From assembly GCA_033064195.1 (NCBI GenBank), contig JARBJD010000444.1, positions 1 through 49,810 on the forward strand: a stretch of 49,810 nucleotides of DNA. Direction: 5' to 3'. Shown here piece after piece: positions 1 through 8,700 of the stretch. The notes under the pieces are model-generated. The model was not told the origin of the DNA. It made no database searches and saw only the letters and a program-made list of their open reading frames with translations. Each line of letters opens with the position of its first letter. Position 1 is the first letter of the stretch. The DNA is from Blattamonas nauphoetae (taxonomy: Eukaryota; Preaxostyla; Oxymonadida). The position numbers were made by a program, and so were the translations under genes.

Positions 1-237
1 TTCTTTCTGACGATGCATGAGCTCTTCAGTTTGTCAGCAGATATGAGTCAATATCGATTCGATGTGGATCTTTGGAGGGTTCAACAAAGAACGAATCAGT
101 CGAGTCTATCCTCAGTTGAACTCACCAATTGACATTCGACAATTCTGGAATGTGTATCAACGAAAACAAAATGTGAAGCAGTCATTCTTCGATACAACAC
201 TGATGGAGTTGCTCTGACAGAGATCAACAAAGAAGGA
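1..237 (+). pseudogene. End of a plus-strand Polinton gene, broken
   Basis: Plus-strand translations contain protein-like stretches such as 'FSLSADMSQYRFDVDLW' and 'RQFWNVYQRKQNVKQSFF', converging on the minus-strand gene at 238. Together they look like the C-terminal end of a gene whose main part is off the window. It is broken. In Polintons a packaging ATPase or a protease could sit here, but no Walker motif or catalytic triad is visible, so no function is assigned. Confidence 0.35.
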
Positions 238-597
238 TTAAACCGAACTGTCCGTTAACTCTTGGATAAGGTTCCCAATAGTCTCGTCAAGACTTCGAAG
301 CCTCATGCTGAGTGTGTCTGTCAGTGTTCGAATTGATTCTTCAATGTCTGAAAGTCTTTGATCAATCGAGAGTGAAGTGGAGTCACCGTTGTTCTCATTG
401 CTTGCCTTTCTCAGTGCTATCTCACCTCTTATTTTTGTGATTCTGTATCCATCAATTCTGATTAACCTGTTCAGTTTCTGAGTTGTGAATTTATTCAGTT
501 CTTCTCTATTCTTTTCCAAATGTCTCTGAAAGTCATAGATGTTTTCAAAACATTTCTGTTCAGGATCAAACGGTTCTAAAATTTTCAGTGATGACAT
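238..597 (-). CDS. Hypothetical Polinton coiled-coil protein, 119 aa
   Basis: A small acidic/basic mixed protein with no family I recognise. Residues about 20-60 are rich in charged residues and could be helical. Residues about 78-115 show heptad-like spacing of leucine and isoleucine ('RLSDIEESIRTLTDTLSMRL'), so a short coiled coil at the C-terminus is likely. The ATG at 597 is supported by the T-rich/TTTAAATG start motif found in front of the other Polinton genes. It lies between the convergent plus-strand remnant and the integrase region. A structural or regulatory role is possible, but nothing in the sequence decides it. Confidence 0.6.
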   Translation of the reverse strand: MSSLKILEPFDPEQKCFENIYDFQRHLEKNREELNKFTTQKLNRLIRIDGYRITKIRGEIALRKASNENNGDSTSLSIDQRLSDIEESIRTLTDTLSMRLRSLDETIGNLIQELTDSSV

Positions 598-614
598 TTA
601 AATGGAATAAAAAT
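598..614 (-). promoter_or_regulatory. Polinton start motif before the 119-aa gene
   Basis: Read on the minus strand, a T-run with an internal A (TTTTTATTCC) is followed by ATTTAA directly joined to the ATG, giving TTTAAATG. It matches the element-wide pattern T-rich, A, T-rich, then TA(A)A-ATG. Confidence 0.5.
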
Positions 615-632
615 ATTCGAAACAGTTTTGAT

Positions 633-2071
633 TTAAACTATATTGAACTCATTAATGAACTCAGGAGTTAAATTGTCAATTGAGTCTGCATGGAACTTTG
701 TGTGTTGAATCGGAACGTACACTATTTTTGGTAGACATGTGAGTCCATTCAGAAGTTTAGCTACAACATTTCCGTGTTTGTACTCAATGAATTGTCCAAC
801 AAACTGAAACTGTCTTCGCTTCTTCTGAAACTTGGCAACAGTTTTGTTCAAGTCAAGGTGAATCAACAATACGTTTCCTGGCGTATCGCCACAGCAGCTG
901 TGTTGTCTGCTGTTGTTGGATGTTCTTCAATTGCTCTTCACAACTGGAGATATACAATGCTTCGATTTCACGATTGTTTTGAGCTTGCTCTGGAGTGAAC
1001 TTGTTCCAGTACGCTCGATGTGGAGTCATGTTGTAGTATTCCACCATCTGATTCATCAATGAATGATTTGCCATTTGTGTTGCATTGTCTTGGAATCCAT
1101 CTCTGATTGTTCTGATCACTCGATCCACAACTCTGTTGTGATTTGTGAAAGGTGAACTTGTGAAATAAGTGCTGACCTTTTGTTTCTTGAAATACGTTGT
1201 TGCTTCTCCACTTGTCCATGCTGCTTCTCCATCACCACGAATGTTGTTGACATGTACACCACGATAATTAATCAGATCATTGATTGCAGTCTTGACTTTG
1301 CTCCATGATTTATCAGGACAGGAATCACAACAAGGTACTTAGTGTTTATGTTGATGGCAAATGGTAAATCTGATACTGTTTTCGACGTTGGTGATTGGAT
1401 AAAGACAAGATCAATTTCCCAGGATCCAAACTTGGGAGAGAAGTACGGTCTGTCACATTTCTGTGGAACCTTTTGTCTGATGTCTGATGTGGATCTCCAG
1501 TGATGTCTTTGGACATAAATTGTATCTTTGATCGGAAACGGATATTGTATTTTTGTCACGGCTTTTGGAATCGTTGGTTGATCAATCATCAATGTGTAAC
1601 CTCCTTGTTCCCTCCTAATTTTCCGAGGATGTGTAGAATCCATCGGTGAACATATTCATCGTACCATTCCTGAAATGATCTTCCACCAAATGGGATTTGT
1701 TTAGGATGTGCTAAAATGAACTCAGTTTCGTCATTTCCGAGAGTTCTGCTTACGTGTGAAAGAATGAACATGTTTCGATTCAGTTTCTTTGATTCAACGA
1801 TCTGTTTGTCAATGAATTCTTCCATTTTCTGTTGATTGTCCATCATTGAATTCTCTGCTTTGATTTGTTCCTCCTCTGAATTGTCCTTCTGTTGATGGTC
1901 AAAATAGCCTTTCACTCGTTCCAACATTCCCAGCACTTGCCTTGTCGTTGGTTCGACCTTGTTGATCTCTCTCACATATGGCACAAAACCTTTGTCAATC
2001 TTCACAATTGTTTGTGGATCTGGTGACTTGGGAATCAGTGGATCATCATCTTCAAACCTCATCTCTTTCAT
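633..2071 (-). pseudogene. Polinton retroviral-type integrase, broken fossil
   Basis: Minus-strand pieces of a DDE integrase of the retroviral/Polinton type. Recognisable parts in order are a charged N-terminal part, the start of the catalytic core with the first acidic residue in 'GSWEIDLVFI', a later segment typical of the end of the core ('EYYNMTPHRAYWNKFTPEQA'), and a basic C-terminal part with short beta-strand-like stretches that could be a chromodomain-like or SH3-like tail. The enzyme would cut and join element ends to target DNA. It is broken, with roughly three or more breaks, and is treated as a fossil. Its 5' side overlaps the end of the hypothetical gene at 2068-2550 by 4 nt, so the two were probably transcribed together. 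Confidence 0.75.
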
Positions 2072-2550
2072 TGGAAATTCATATTCTGAACCAATTGATG
2101 TCGGGTTTCTCTTCTGTCCAGGAATGATTGGAGATTCAGGAGGTTCAATAGCAATTGGTTGGGAAGTTGTGTTGGAATTACGATGGCTGGTGGTTGATTA
2201 AAATGAATATTCTGTGATTCCTGATAATACTGTTGATATGCTCTGTACGCTTGTCTTGCAGTGTTGTTACTAAGGATCCATCCGGTGAATTGTTTCACAA
2301 ATCTTTGAACAACTATTTTTCCATCAGCAATGTTTAAATCAGGAGGTAATTCTCCATTCAGCCAGTCATTGAAGTATGTCTCATCATTTGCGTCGTATTG
2401 TCCATTTGAATCATTGACATGATAGGTTGGTAGAATTTGGGAAAACGTCAATGTGACTCTGTATATTTTAGTCTCGGAATGGAACGTATTGTCCAGGAGT
2501 TTCTTCACTATTTGATCAATTTGTTTTGAACTCAAAAATGGTCTAGCCAT
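2068..2550 (-). CDS. Hypothetical Polinton protein upstream of integrase, 160 aa
   Basis: No family is recognised. The N-terminus ('SSKQIDQIVKKLLDN') looks helical, the middle has mixed strands with a YHVNDSNGQYDANDE linker, and the C-terminal third is rich in Q, N and L. The ATG at 2550 is preceded by TTTATTTTTGTAGAA, a good match to the start motif shared by these elements, so this is the first gene of the integrase transcription unit. It abuts the integrase region with a 4-nt overlap. It could be an accessory factor for integration or an N-terminal part of the integrase reading unit; the sequence does not decide. Confidence 0.55.
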   Translation of the reverse strand: MARPFLSSKQIDQIVKKLLDNTFHSETKIYRVTLTFSQILPTYHVNDSNGQYDANDETYFNDWLNGELPPDLNIADGKIVVQRFVKQFTGWILSNNTARQAYRAYQQYYQESQNIHFNQPPAIVIPTQLPNQLLLNLLNLQSFLDRRETRHQLVQNMNFQ

Positions 2551-2568
2551 TTCTACAAAAATAAAGTT
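2551..2568 (-). promoter_or_regulatory. Polinton start motif before the 160-aa gene
   Basis: Minus strand reads AACTTTATTTTTGTAGAA then ATG. The core TTTATTTTTGTA is nearly identical to the one before the 136-aa gene of the other Polinton (46,787-46,808). Confidence 0.55.
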
Positions 2569-2573
2569 TGTGT

Positions 2574-5500
2574 TTATTCAATTATATAATCAGTTGCTTT
2601 CAGTCCATGAATGAATGGAGGACACGATTCATTTTCAAGTACGATTGCCTTCAGATGTATTCCACTGAGACTGAGTTTTTGCTGTTGTATTTTCGCAATC
2701 TCAAATCCATTGCTGTCATCGTCAGTGTGAGCTCTTCTCGTTTGAAAGTTCAAGGTTGTTGTCACAGTTTTCTCTCCATTCAGGCACTTCACATAATCGT
2801 CACTCGTGATGTTTGTTTTCTTCAGAGACACTCCTTTGATTTTGCATTTCTCATCGAGCGAGTAACACTTGGGTGCAAGACAGATCATCTGTTCACCTTC
2901 CTTTTCAATAGCTAATCCCAACAGTTTCTTCTCATCATCAAGTCCCTTTTCAGGATTGGGAAACCATTCATTTTTGTGAGCATCATAGAATTCCTTATCA
3001 GCAATAACATGTTCAAATTGTTGATGGATTCCAGCATTTGGATCTCCACTAATTGCCCAATAAGCAGAATCAGTATCACCCTCACAGAAATGAATCTTGT
3101 TCATGTCTAGACATTTGTACATGAAGTTGTAGATGAAATTCAGATACCAGAACTTGGCATTGTCGAGTGTGAACACCGCTTCTTGCAGACATGTTTTGCA
3201 CGATGCTTTCTCTCTGTCTTCAATCACAATGTAGTTGTCCTCATTGATCTCTCTTGTTGCCACAAATCCTTTCATCATCTGTTTCAAGTATGTTCTCTTC
3301 TCATTGCAGATTGTGATTGAGTTGTACTTCTCAGTGTTCATTCCATCGTATCCGTAACTTCCATTCAAGTTGGTCTTACAGAATTGTTCCTTTCCCTTGT
3401 TTCCAACCTTCATTGCTTCTATTCTATCGTTCATAAATGATGTCACGAACGGTTCAAATCCAGCGTGTCTCGAAAACACCATCACACTCTTAACGTCGTC
3501 CACAATGAAGTGACAGTAGTCGATGAGGAACCACAGATAGTATGTCGAAAAGAACATATACTGATCGTGTGTGCTCAAGAGTTGGGTCAGCTTTCTTTGT
3601 TTGTCATCAGTCTTCAATCCATGTTTCTTCATCAACGAATACGTCTTCTCTCCAATGTTTTCTTCTGTTGTATTGACCACACTGTTTCTGAAGATTGGTG
3701 GGAAGTTAATCAAATCATTTATGGATTTCTCGTCGATGTGTCCTTTCAGTTCAGCAACAAACAGTGTCTTCTGGTTCTTGTCCTCTATGATCTCCCGACA
3801 TTCTTTGTCTCCTGTGGCTGTGTACAAACATCTTCCTGGCATGTACATTCTGTGTTTCGTGTATGGATTGTTCTTGTTCTTGATTGATGAGAAAGCACTT
3901 GGGTAGAGAGAGTTGAAATCAACACCACAAACGTGAGTCATGATGTGTTCAGTATCTTTAGAAATGACTTTGTTGTCTTCGTACGTGAAGTGATTGATTG
4001 GTGTCACGTTTTTGATATTCTGTCGATGTTGAACATTCGATAATCCACCAGTCACTGCTGCTCTCAGTTTGTGATATGTTTGCTCGTGTGTCAGAGTCAT
4101 TGGTAGTGATTTCCAGAGGCAGTACTTCTTCAATTGAATTCTCAATCGTGTGAGATGCTCATCATGGTCTGACTTGTAGGTATTGCAGTAGTCACAACAG
4201 ATCTTCACGTTCTCTTTTGAATGTCCTTTCGAATTGTCGATTCTATCCAACGTTGGTCGGACTGCTTGTGTGAAGTGGCACTTGCAGATATAGCACACTT
4301 TCTTGCATTGTTGAACAAACCAATCAAAGTCTGCTTCAGTGACGTTGTTGGTAGTATTGCGATGAGCTTTCTGGTCTTGATACCGGTATCCTTCCACTTT
4401 GTATTTCCAGTATTGTTTGGTTATCTTGATTGGTCCAGATTCGTCACATTCGTTGTAGTCAGCATCAATATCAAAGTCTTTGTAGGCACAAGCATACTTG
4501 ATTGCAGAAGCATTCGCCGATAATGAGAGATTGTGCAACATGTCCACTTTGTATTGGAAGTTCAGATCAATCAGATTGTCAAGTGGTGCAATCATACATT
4601 CGACGTCTCTAATGTTGTAGAACTTGAGATATTCCCAACGGTTCTTGAATCCTCGCTTGTTCCAATCATCAAGGTACATTTGGTAATCGGTATCAGACAT
4701 TTCACTGTTGTTCAGACTGGAATAGAATTCATACTTGGAGAATGGTTCTTGTTTGCTCAACACTGCATCATAGTCTGATGAGTCGAATGATTCGTAAGCA
4801 AAGAATGATTTCTGAAGCGTTGTATTTCCTCCAAAAGCCTTCACTGCATTGTCCAAAGTCATTGGTCCAGTGTATGACATCATGTCAATGAATCGAAGCA
4901 CTTGCTGTGTTCTCTCGTGTCTGATCAATACTTGTTTGTACTTGGTTGTTGATCCAAGAAAGCTCACCACTTTCCAATCCTTGTCAACGAGATCACGGAA
5001 GATGAGATTGATGTCGAATCTGGAACTGTTGAATCCAATGACACTGACTTCATTCTGTGAAGGAATCTCTGGGTCTTCATATTGATTGTTCTCTCTTACT
5101 GTTTCTGCAAACTTGAAGAGTTCTCTGATCCACTGCTTCACAAAGTCCTTTCCATCTCGAAGATCAAAGTAGATTGACTTCACTCCTGATTTTGTTTTGA
5201 TTGCGGATGCAACAGAGAGAGGTTTCAAGTGTGAAATCAATTGAGTATTGTCATCAGAGAAGAGATTGTCAAGAATGAGATCTTCCATTGTTTCAAAGTC
5301 ATACGTGATGTAGTACTGTGTTGGTTTGAATTCGTCCTGTCTTTTGTGTGCCATCAGAAATTCATTTGTTCTGTTGTTAAGAATATGTGGAACATACGGC
5401 CTTGGCGTTTTATCAAGTGAGATTTTCTTCACATGTTTTCCATCAAGTTCCTTACATTCGGCAAGATGCTTCTCGTAGTATCTCTTGAAGTTTGTATCCT

Positions 5501-6980
5501 TCACTTGGAATCCTCTCGATTGACAGAATGGACAGAGTTTGTATCCAGTGAGTTTCTCAGGATCAACAATGAACATCACATGAACGAGAGTTGCGGTGAG
5601 CGGAATCATCAGAAGTGGAAGAACTCTTGCATCATCATTCTCGTTGATGTACGATTGACTGAGGAAGTACCGCTTCTTGTCTTCATCGAACTCATAAATG
5701 TGAACAGTGATGTTGAATACTTGCATTGCTCTCTCTAAATCACATGCAATATCAAATCCAGGATATTGTTGAAGATGTGGAGTCAATTGTCGAGACTTCA
5801 GATGTGTGAGATTCATCCATTGTGCGAACAATCTGTAGGCTTCACTGTTCCTCATATTGATTGAGATTTTCTCGCCTTTGACATCTTGAAGTGTAAGGAA
5901 CGATAGTGCTTGAAAGAAGCAGATGTTGTACTCGGAATCAATGTATCGAACATTTCTCGTTTTGATGTGTTCAGTTAGAATGGTGTTGGCTTTTCCTGCA
6001 ACTGGAAATCTGTACACTGCAACCAGAATGGAATGGAATGCAATAAACATCGTCTTTGTGTCCATCAGTGTTCTCTCCTGTGATTCTTTGATCAGATTGA
6101 TCGCATATTTTGAATACTCATCGATGTCTGCTTCACTTCGTATCACCGTTGGGAAACTCTTCGATGTGTTCTCCAATTCTGGTCTGAAGTCATTGTACAG
6201 TGTCTCATCTTTGTCTTTTCTTTCAACGATCTTTCCAAAGTCGATACTGATCTTGAATGGACGATCCTTCTCTTTTTCATACACTGCATTGATGAAGGTT
6301 GTGATTTCCTCAACATTCTTCAGATGGTTGTGAAAGTACAGCTGATACGGTTTTCCATTGTCACTCACTTTCTCGATCTCATTCTTCTTGAACTTCTTTC
6401 GTGCATTTGTCAGACACTCATTGAATCCAAGTTTGTCTCTTGGTTCAGCGAGTAAGATACATTCATTGAATCCATCAAATTGCTTCACTTTTCTTGTTTC
6501 CATTTGTTCATTTTTCTTTTGAATGATCAACAGATTCTTCATCCAATGATCCATCAACTTCTCCTCAATTGATTTGAGCTTCCGTGTGATCTTGAACACT
6601 TGCTTTTTCAATTCAGTTTCGTTCACTCTTGGATTTGCTTTCATGTCAATTATGATTACGTTTTTATCCTCTTCATTCATCATTGCGTTGTTGTTCTGTT
6701 CATTCTGTCTCTGAATCAATGTTCTTTGTTCGATTTGTCGTTGATGTCTCACTTCGTTCAGGAATTTTGGAATTAAATTGATATTAAGATATGCTGTTGG
6801 ATTAGGTTTTCGATATCTAACATCTGGGTGTTGAAGCATTGCCAGGAGAAATGAATAGTGATGTTGCTTGTATGGACTGTCAGGTTTGTATGTTCGACCA
6901 TCTGTAAATGCGAATTGAGTGTTTGGAAAGAGTTCTCTAACCTCTCTGATTTGTTCCTTCACTTTCCAGAGTTGTGTCAT
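2574..6980 (-). CDS. polB: Protein-primed family B DNA polymerase with HNH-like insertion
   Basis: A 1,468-aa Polinton polymerase that would replicate the element from a protein primer; the frame is open from end to end. An N-terminal extension contains a conserved-looking block at 345-475 ('YNICFFQALSFL' ... 'HVMFIVD'), perhaps a degenerate OTU-like peptidase fold, and a C/H cluster at 483-509 ('CPFCQ', H505, C509). The 3'-5' exonuclease follows: Exo I 'YITYDFETME' (556-565), Exo II 'GFNSSRFDINL' (649-659), Exo III 'YNIRD' (788-792). Residues 896-940 form an HNH/zinc-type insertion. Polymerase motifs are A 'DFNSLYPS' (1021-1028), B 'KTNLNGSYGY' (1202-1211), C 'GDTDSAYW' (1301-1308) and a final 'APKCYSL'. 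All catalytic aspartates are present. The ATG at 6980 follows TTTAATTTGTAGTAA. Confidence 0.93.
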   Translation of the reverse strand: MTQLWKVKEQIREVRELFPNTQFAFTDGRTYKPDSPYKQHHYSFLLAMLQHPDVRYRKPNPTAYLNINLIPKFLNEVRHQRQIEQRTLIQRQNEQNNNAMMNEEDKNVIIIDMKANPRVNETELKKQVFKITRKLKSIEEKLMDHWMKNLLIIQKKNEQMETRKVKQFDGFNECILLAEPRDKLGFNECLTNARKKFKKNEIEKVSDNGKPYQLYFHNHLKNVEEITTFINAVYEKEKDRPFKISIDFGKIVERKDKDETLYNDFRPELENTSKSFPTVIRSEADIDEYSKYAINLIKESQERTLMDTKTMFIAFHSILVAVYRFPVAGKANTILTEHIKTRNVRYIDSEYNICFFQALSFLTLQDVKGEKISINMRNSEAYRLFAQWMNLTHLKSRQLTPHLQQYPGFDIACDLERAMQVFNITVHIYEFDEDKKRYFLSQSYINENDDARVLPLLMIPLTATLVHVMFIVDPEKLTGYKLCPFCQSRGFQVKDTNFKRYYEKHLAECKELDGKHVKKISLDKTPRPYVPHILNNRTNEFLMAHKRQDEFKPTQYYITYDFETMEDLILDNLFSDDNTQLISHLKPLSVASAIKTKSGVKSIYFDLRDGKDFVKQWIRELFKFAETVRENNQYEDPEIPSQNEVSVIGFNSSRFDINLIFRDLVDKDWKVVSFLGSTTKYKQVLIRHERTQQVLRFIDMMSYTGPMTLDNAVKAFGGNTTLQKSFFAYESFDSSDYDAVLSKQEPFSKYEFYSSLNNSEMSDTDYQMYLDDWNKRGFKNRWEYLKFYNIRDVECMIAPLDNLIDLNFQYKVDMLHNLSLSANASAIKYACAYKDFDIDADYNECDESGPIKITKQYWKYKVEGYRYQDQKAHRNTTNNVTEADFDWFVQQCKKVCYICKCHFTQAVRPTLDRIDNSKGHSKENVKICCDYCNTYKSDHDEHLTRLRIQLKKYCLWKSLPMTLTHEQTYHKLRAAVTGGLSNVQHRQNIKNVTPINHFTYEDNKVISKDTEHIMTHVCGVDFNSLYPSAFSSIKNKNNPYTKHRMYMPGRCLYTATGDKECREIIEDKNQKTLFVAELKGHIDEKSINDLINFPPIFRNSVVNTTEENIGEKTYSLMKKHGLKTDDKQRKLTQLLSTHDQYMFFSTYYLWFLIDYCHFIVDDVKSVMVFSRHAGFEPFVTSFMNDRIEAMKVGNKGKEQFCKTNLNGSYGYDGMNTEKYNSITICNEKRTYLKQMMKGFVATREINEDNYIVIEDREKASCKTCLQEAVFTLDNAKFWYLNFIYNFMYKCLDMNKIHFCEGDTDSAYWAISGDPNAGIHQQFEHVIADKEFYDAHKNEWFPNPEKGLDDEKKLLGLAIEKEGEQMICLAPKCYSLDEKCKIKGVSLKKTNITSDDYVKCLNGEKTVTTTLNFQTRRAHTDDDSNGFEIAKIQQQKLSLSGIHLKAIVLENESCPPFIHGLKATDYIIE

Positions 6981-7003
6981 TTACTACAAATTAAAAAAAT
7001 AAA
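6981..7003 (-). promoter_or_regulatory. Polinton start motif before polB
   Basis: Minus strand reads TTTTTTTAATTTGTAGTAA joined to the ATG (GTAGTAAATG), with a longer T/A run upstream. The same AATTTGTA core occurs before the TIR-edge gene of the second Polinton at 45,335-45,353. Confidence 0.55.
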
Positions 7004-7023
7004 AAATAAAAAAAGTTGAGTGA

Positions 7024-7377
7024 TTATTTTGACTTTCTCAAATGTGGCTTCTTCTTTGCTTTCAGCCATGAATCTAGTCGCACTTTGAAAACTTCAGATC
7101 CACCAATTTCTCGATACGTGAATGGAGTCAGGACTTGCTTGTACTCACCAACAAGCTCACAGTTGTACTTCCTCAGTTCATTCTCCACAAACGATTGAGT
7201 GTAGTGTCGACGTTGTGACATGTGTGGTCGGTTTCCTTGATTCCACAACTTTGGCTTAATCCTCCACTCTACACCTTCATGGACATAGATTACTGGTTCT
7301 GTGCTCCGGACGTACTCAGAAACAAGTTCACAGTTCTCTTTTTTCATTGATTCAATCAACTTTTCTCTCGGGTTCAT
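7024..7377 (-). CDS. TIR-edge Polinton protein with two copies of a ~50-aa module
   Basis: A 117-aa protein counted from the ATG at 7377 (an upstream TTG is less likely because the start motif ends at this ATG). It holds two related modules: 'KENCELVSEYVRSTEPVIYV' and, about 55 residues later, 'KYNCELVGEYKQVLTPFTYR', each followed by strands and a basic 'W..G.RPH' or 'W.KAKKKPH' end. The layout (helix, LxSEY, T-P/K, strand, basic CP-like end) resembles the DUF723-type treble-clef repeats of phages and giant viruses, but without zinc cysteines; that link is a guess. A relative sits at the same place in the second Polinton (45,354). It lies just inside the TIR and points inward. A DNA-binding or end-recognition role is possible. 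Confidence 0.65.
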   Translation of the reverse strand: MNPREKLIESMKKENCELVSEYVRSTEPVIYVHEGVEWRIKPKLWNQGNRPHMSQRRHYTQSFVENELRKYNCELVGEYKQVLTPFTYREIGGSEVFKVRLDSWLKAKKKPHLRKSK

Positions 7378-7397
7378 TTTATACAAAATAAAAAAGT
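7378..7397 (-). promoter_or_regulatory. Polinton start motif before the TIR-edge gene
   Basis: Minus strand reads GACTTTTTTATTTTGTATAA joined to AATG. The counterpart at 45,335 has GACTTTTTTAATTTGTATTAA, so the motif is conserved between the two elements even where the genes have diverged. Confidence 0.6.
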
Positions 7398-7559
7398 CAA
7401 AACAATTTTAGAAACAATGAAATTATATTCAATCACTTTCTTTCTTTTTTACCAACATATTCTAGAACCGACAATGTCAAGAACACCTTCCTTGCGATTT
7501 CAAGGAAATCTGACAAAATATGGGGAATGATCCGAATTGCACGATCATTCTTTCGTTCT

Positions 7560-8700
7560 GCTTTTATGCGTTTTGGAGCCTGCGGATGCTCGGCATCACC
7601 TCAGTATGTTTCATTTTTTCAATTTCACCTCTTTTTACCAACTTTTTTGACATGATCCTGATCACGCTCCATCTCTGTGGTTGTTTGTCTTCTTCGTCAT
7701 TTTATTACTGTTCTCTTCTTTACTCTTTTGTTTTCAACTGTTTTCATGTGTTTTCTCTCTTATTCTTCTTCAGGTGTCACCGTAGTGAACAGATCAACAA
7801 CTTTCACTAATTTGTCTTGTATGTTGCTTATTCTCGTTCACAACATCCTTCTTTCTACTCTTCTTTTCTTCCTTTAAATTATCTTCGTCTTCATTTTATT
7901 ACTTTCACCTCTTTTGTTCACTTTTTAGGTTCGATCCCAGTCGTCTCCGCATCTCGGTATTTTTACCTGTTATTGGACATTTCATCATCATTCTCTTCTT
8001 TCTTTTTTCATCTTTTTTCATCTGTTTTCATCATTTCTACCTCTTCTTTCTCTTCAGATCATATCCAATTAGATAGATCATCATCATCTTCGATTTCAGA
8101 TTGTATGTTCCAGATTATCTCCTCAAACTACTTCCTTTCTTCTCTTCTTTTCTTTCTTTAACTTGTTTTCATTCTAGTTTTTTCACTTTCTCCTCTTTTT
8201 ACAACTTTTCAGACATGATCTAGATCGTCGCTGTATCTCAGTTTTTTTTCGCATTCTTCATCATTTCATTACCCTTCTCTTCTTTCTTCATTATTGTTAA
8301 TCTCATTTTCATCTGTTTTGTTCCCTCTTTTTCAACAGGTATCCTTGAATTGGAGGATCATCGACGGTTTCGTTTTTACATTGTATGTTGTTTCATATCT
8401 CTTGAAACTTACTTCTTTCTTCTCTTCTTTCCTATCTTTTACTTGTTTTCATACTCGTCTTTCTTACTCATCTCTTTTTTCTCACTTTTTAGACTCGATC
8501 TCTACAGTCGCTGTATCTCTGCACTTGTATGTGTTTTTGATCATTTCACCTCGTTCATCTTCTTTGTTCACTCTTCTTTTAGCTGTTTTTATTGGTTTTG
8601 TCACTTCATTTTCATTACTTGTCATTTCATTTTTGTGGTCACTTCTCCGTACTCATTTTTGCATTGTTTTTATGTTTCCTCACTTCATTTATGTTTGTTT
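7560..8700. repeat. Degenerate ~281-bp tandem repeat, about four units
   Basis: Landmarks recur with regular spacing. GATC within 'acATGATCctgatcac', 'GTTCGATCCCAGTCG', 'ACATGATCTAGATCG' and 'ACTCGATCTCTACAG' lies at 7654, 7933, 8217 and 8497 (steps of 279, 284 and 280). 'TTGTATGTTG/C' lies at about 7817, 8101 and 8382. Each GATC landmark is followed by a 'CATCTC(G/T)G'-like word. Units differ by many substitutions, so the array is old or fast evolving. Confidence 0.65.
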
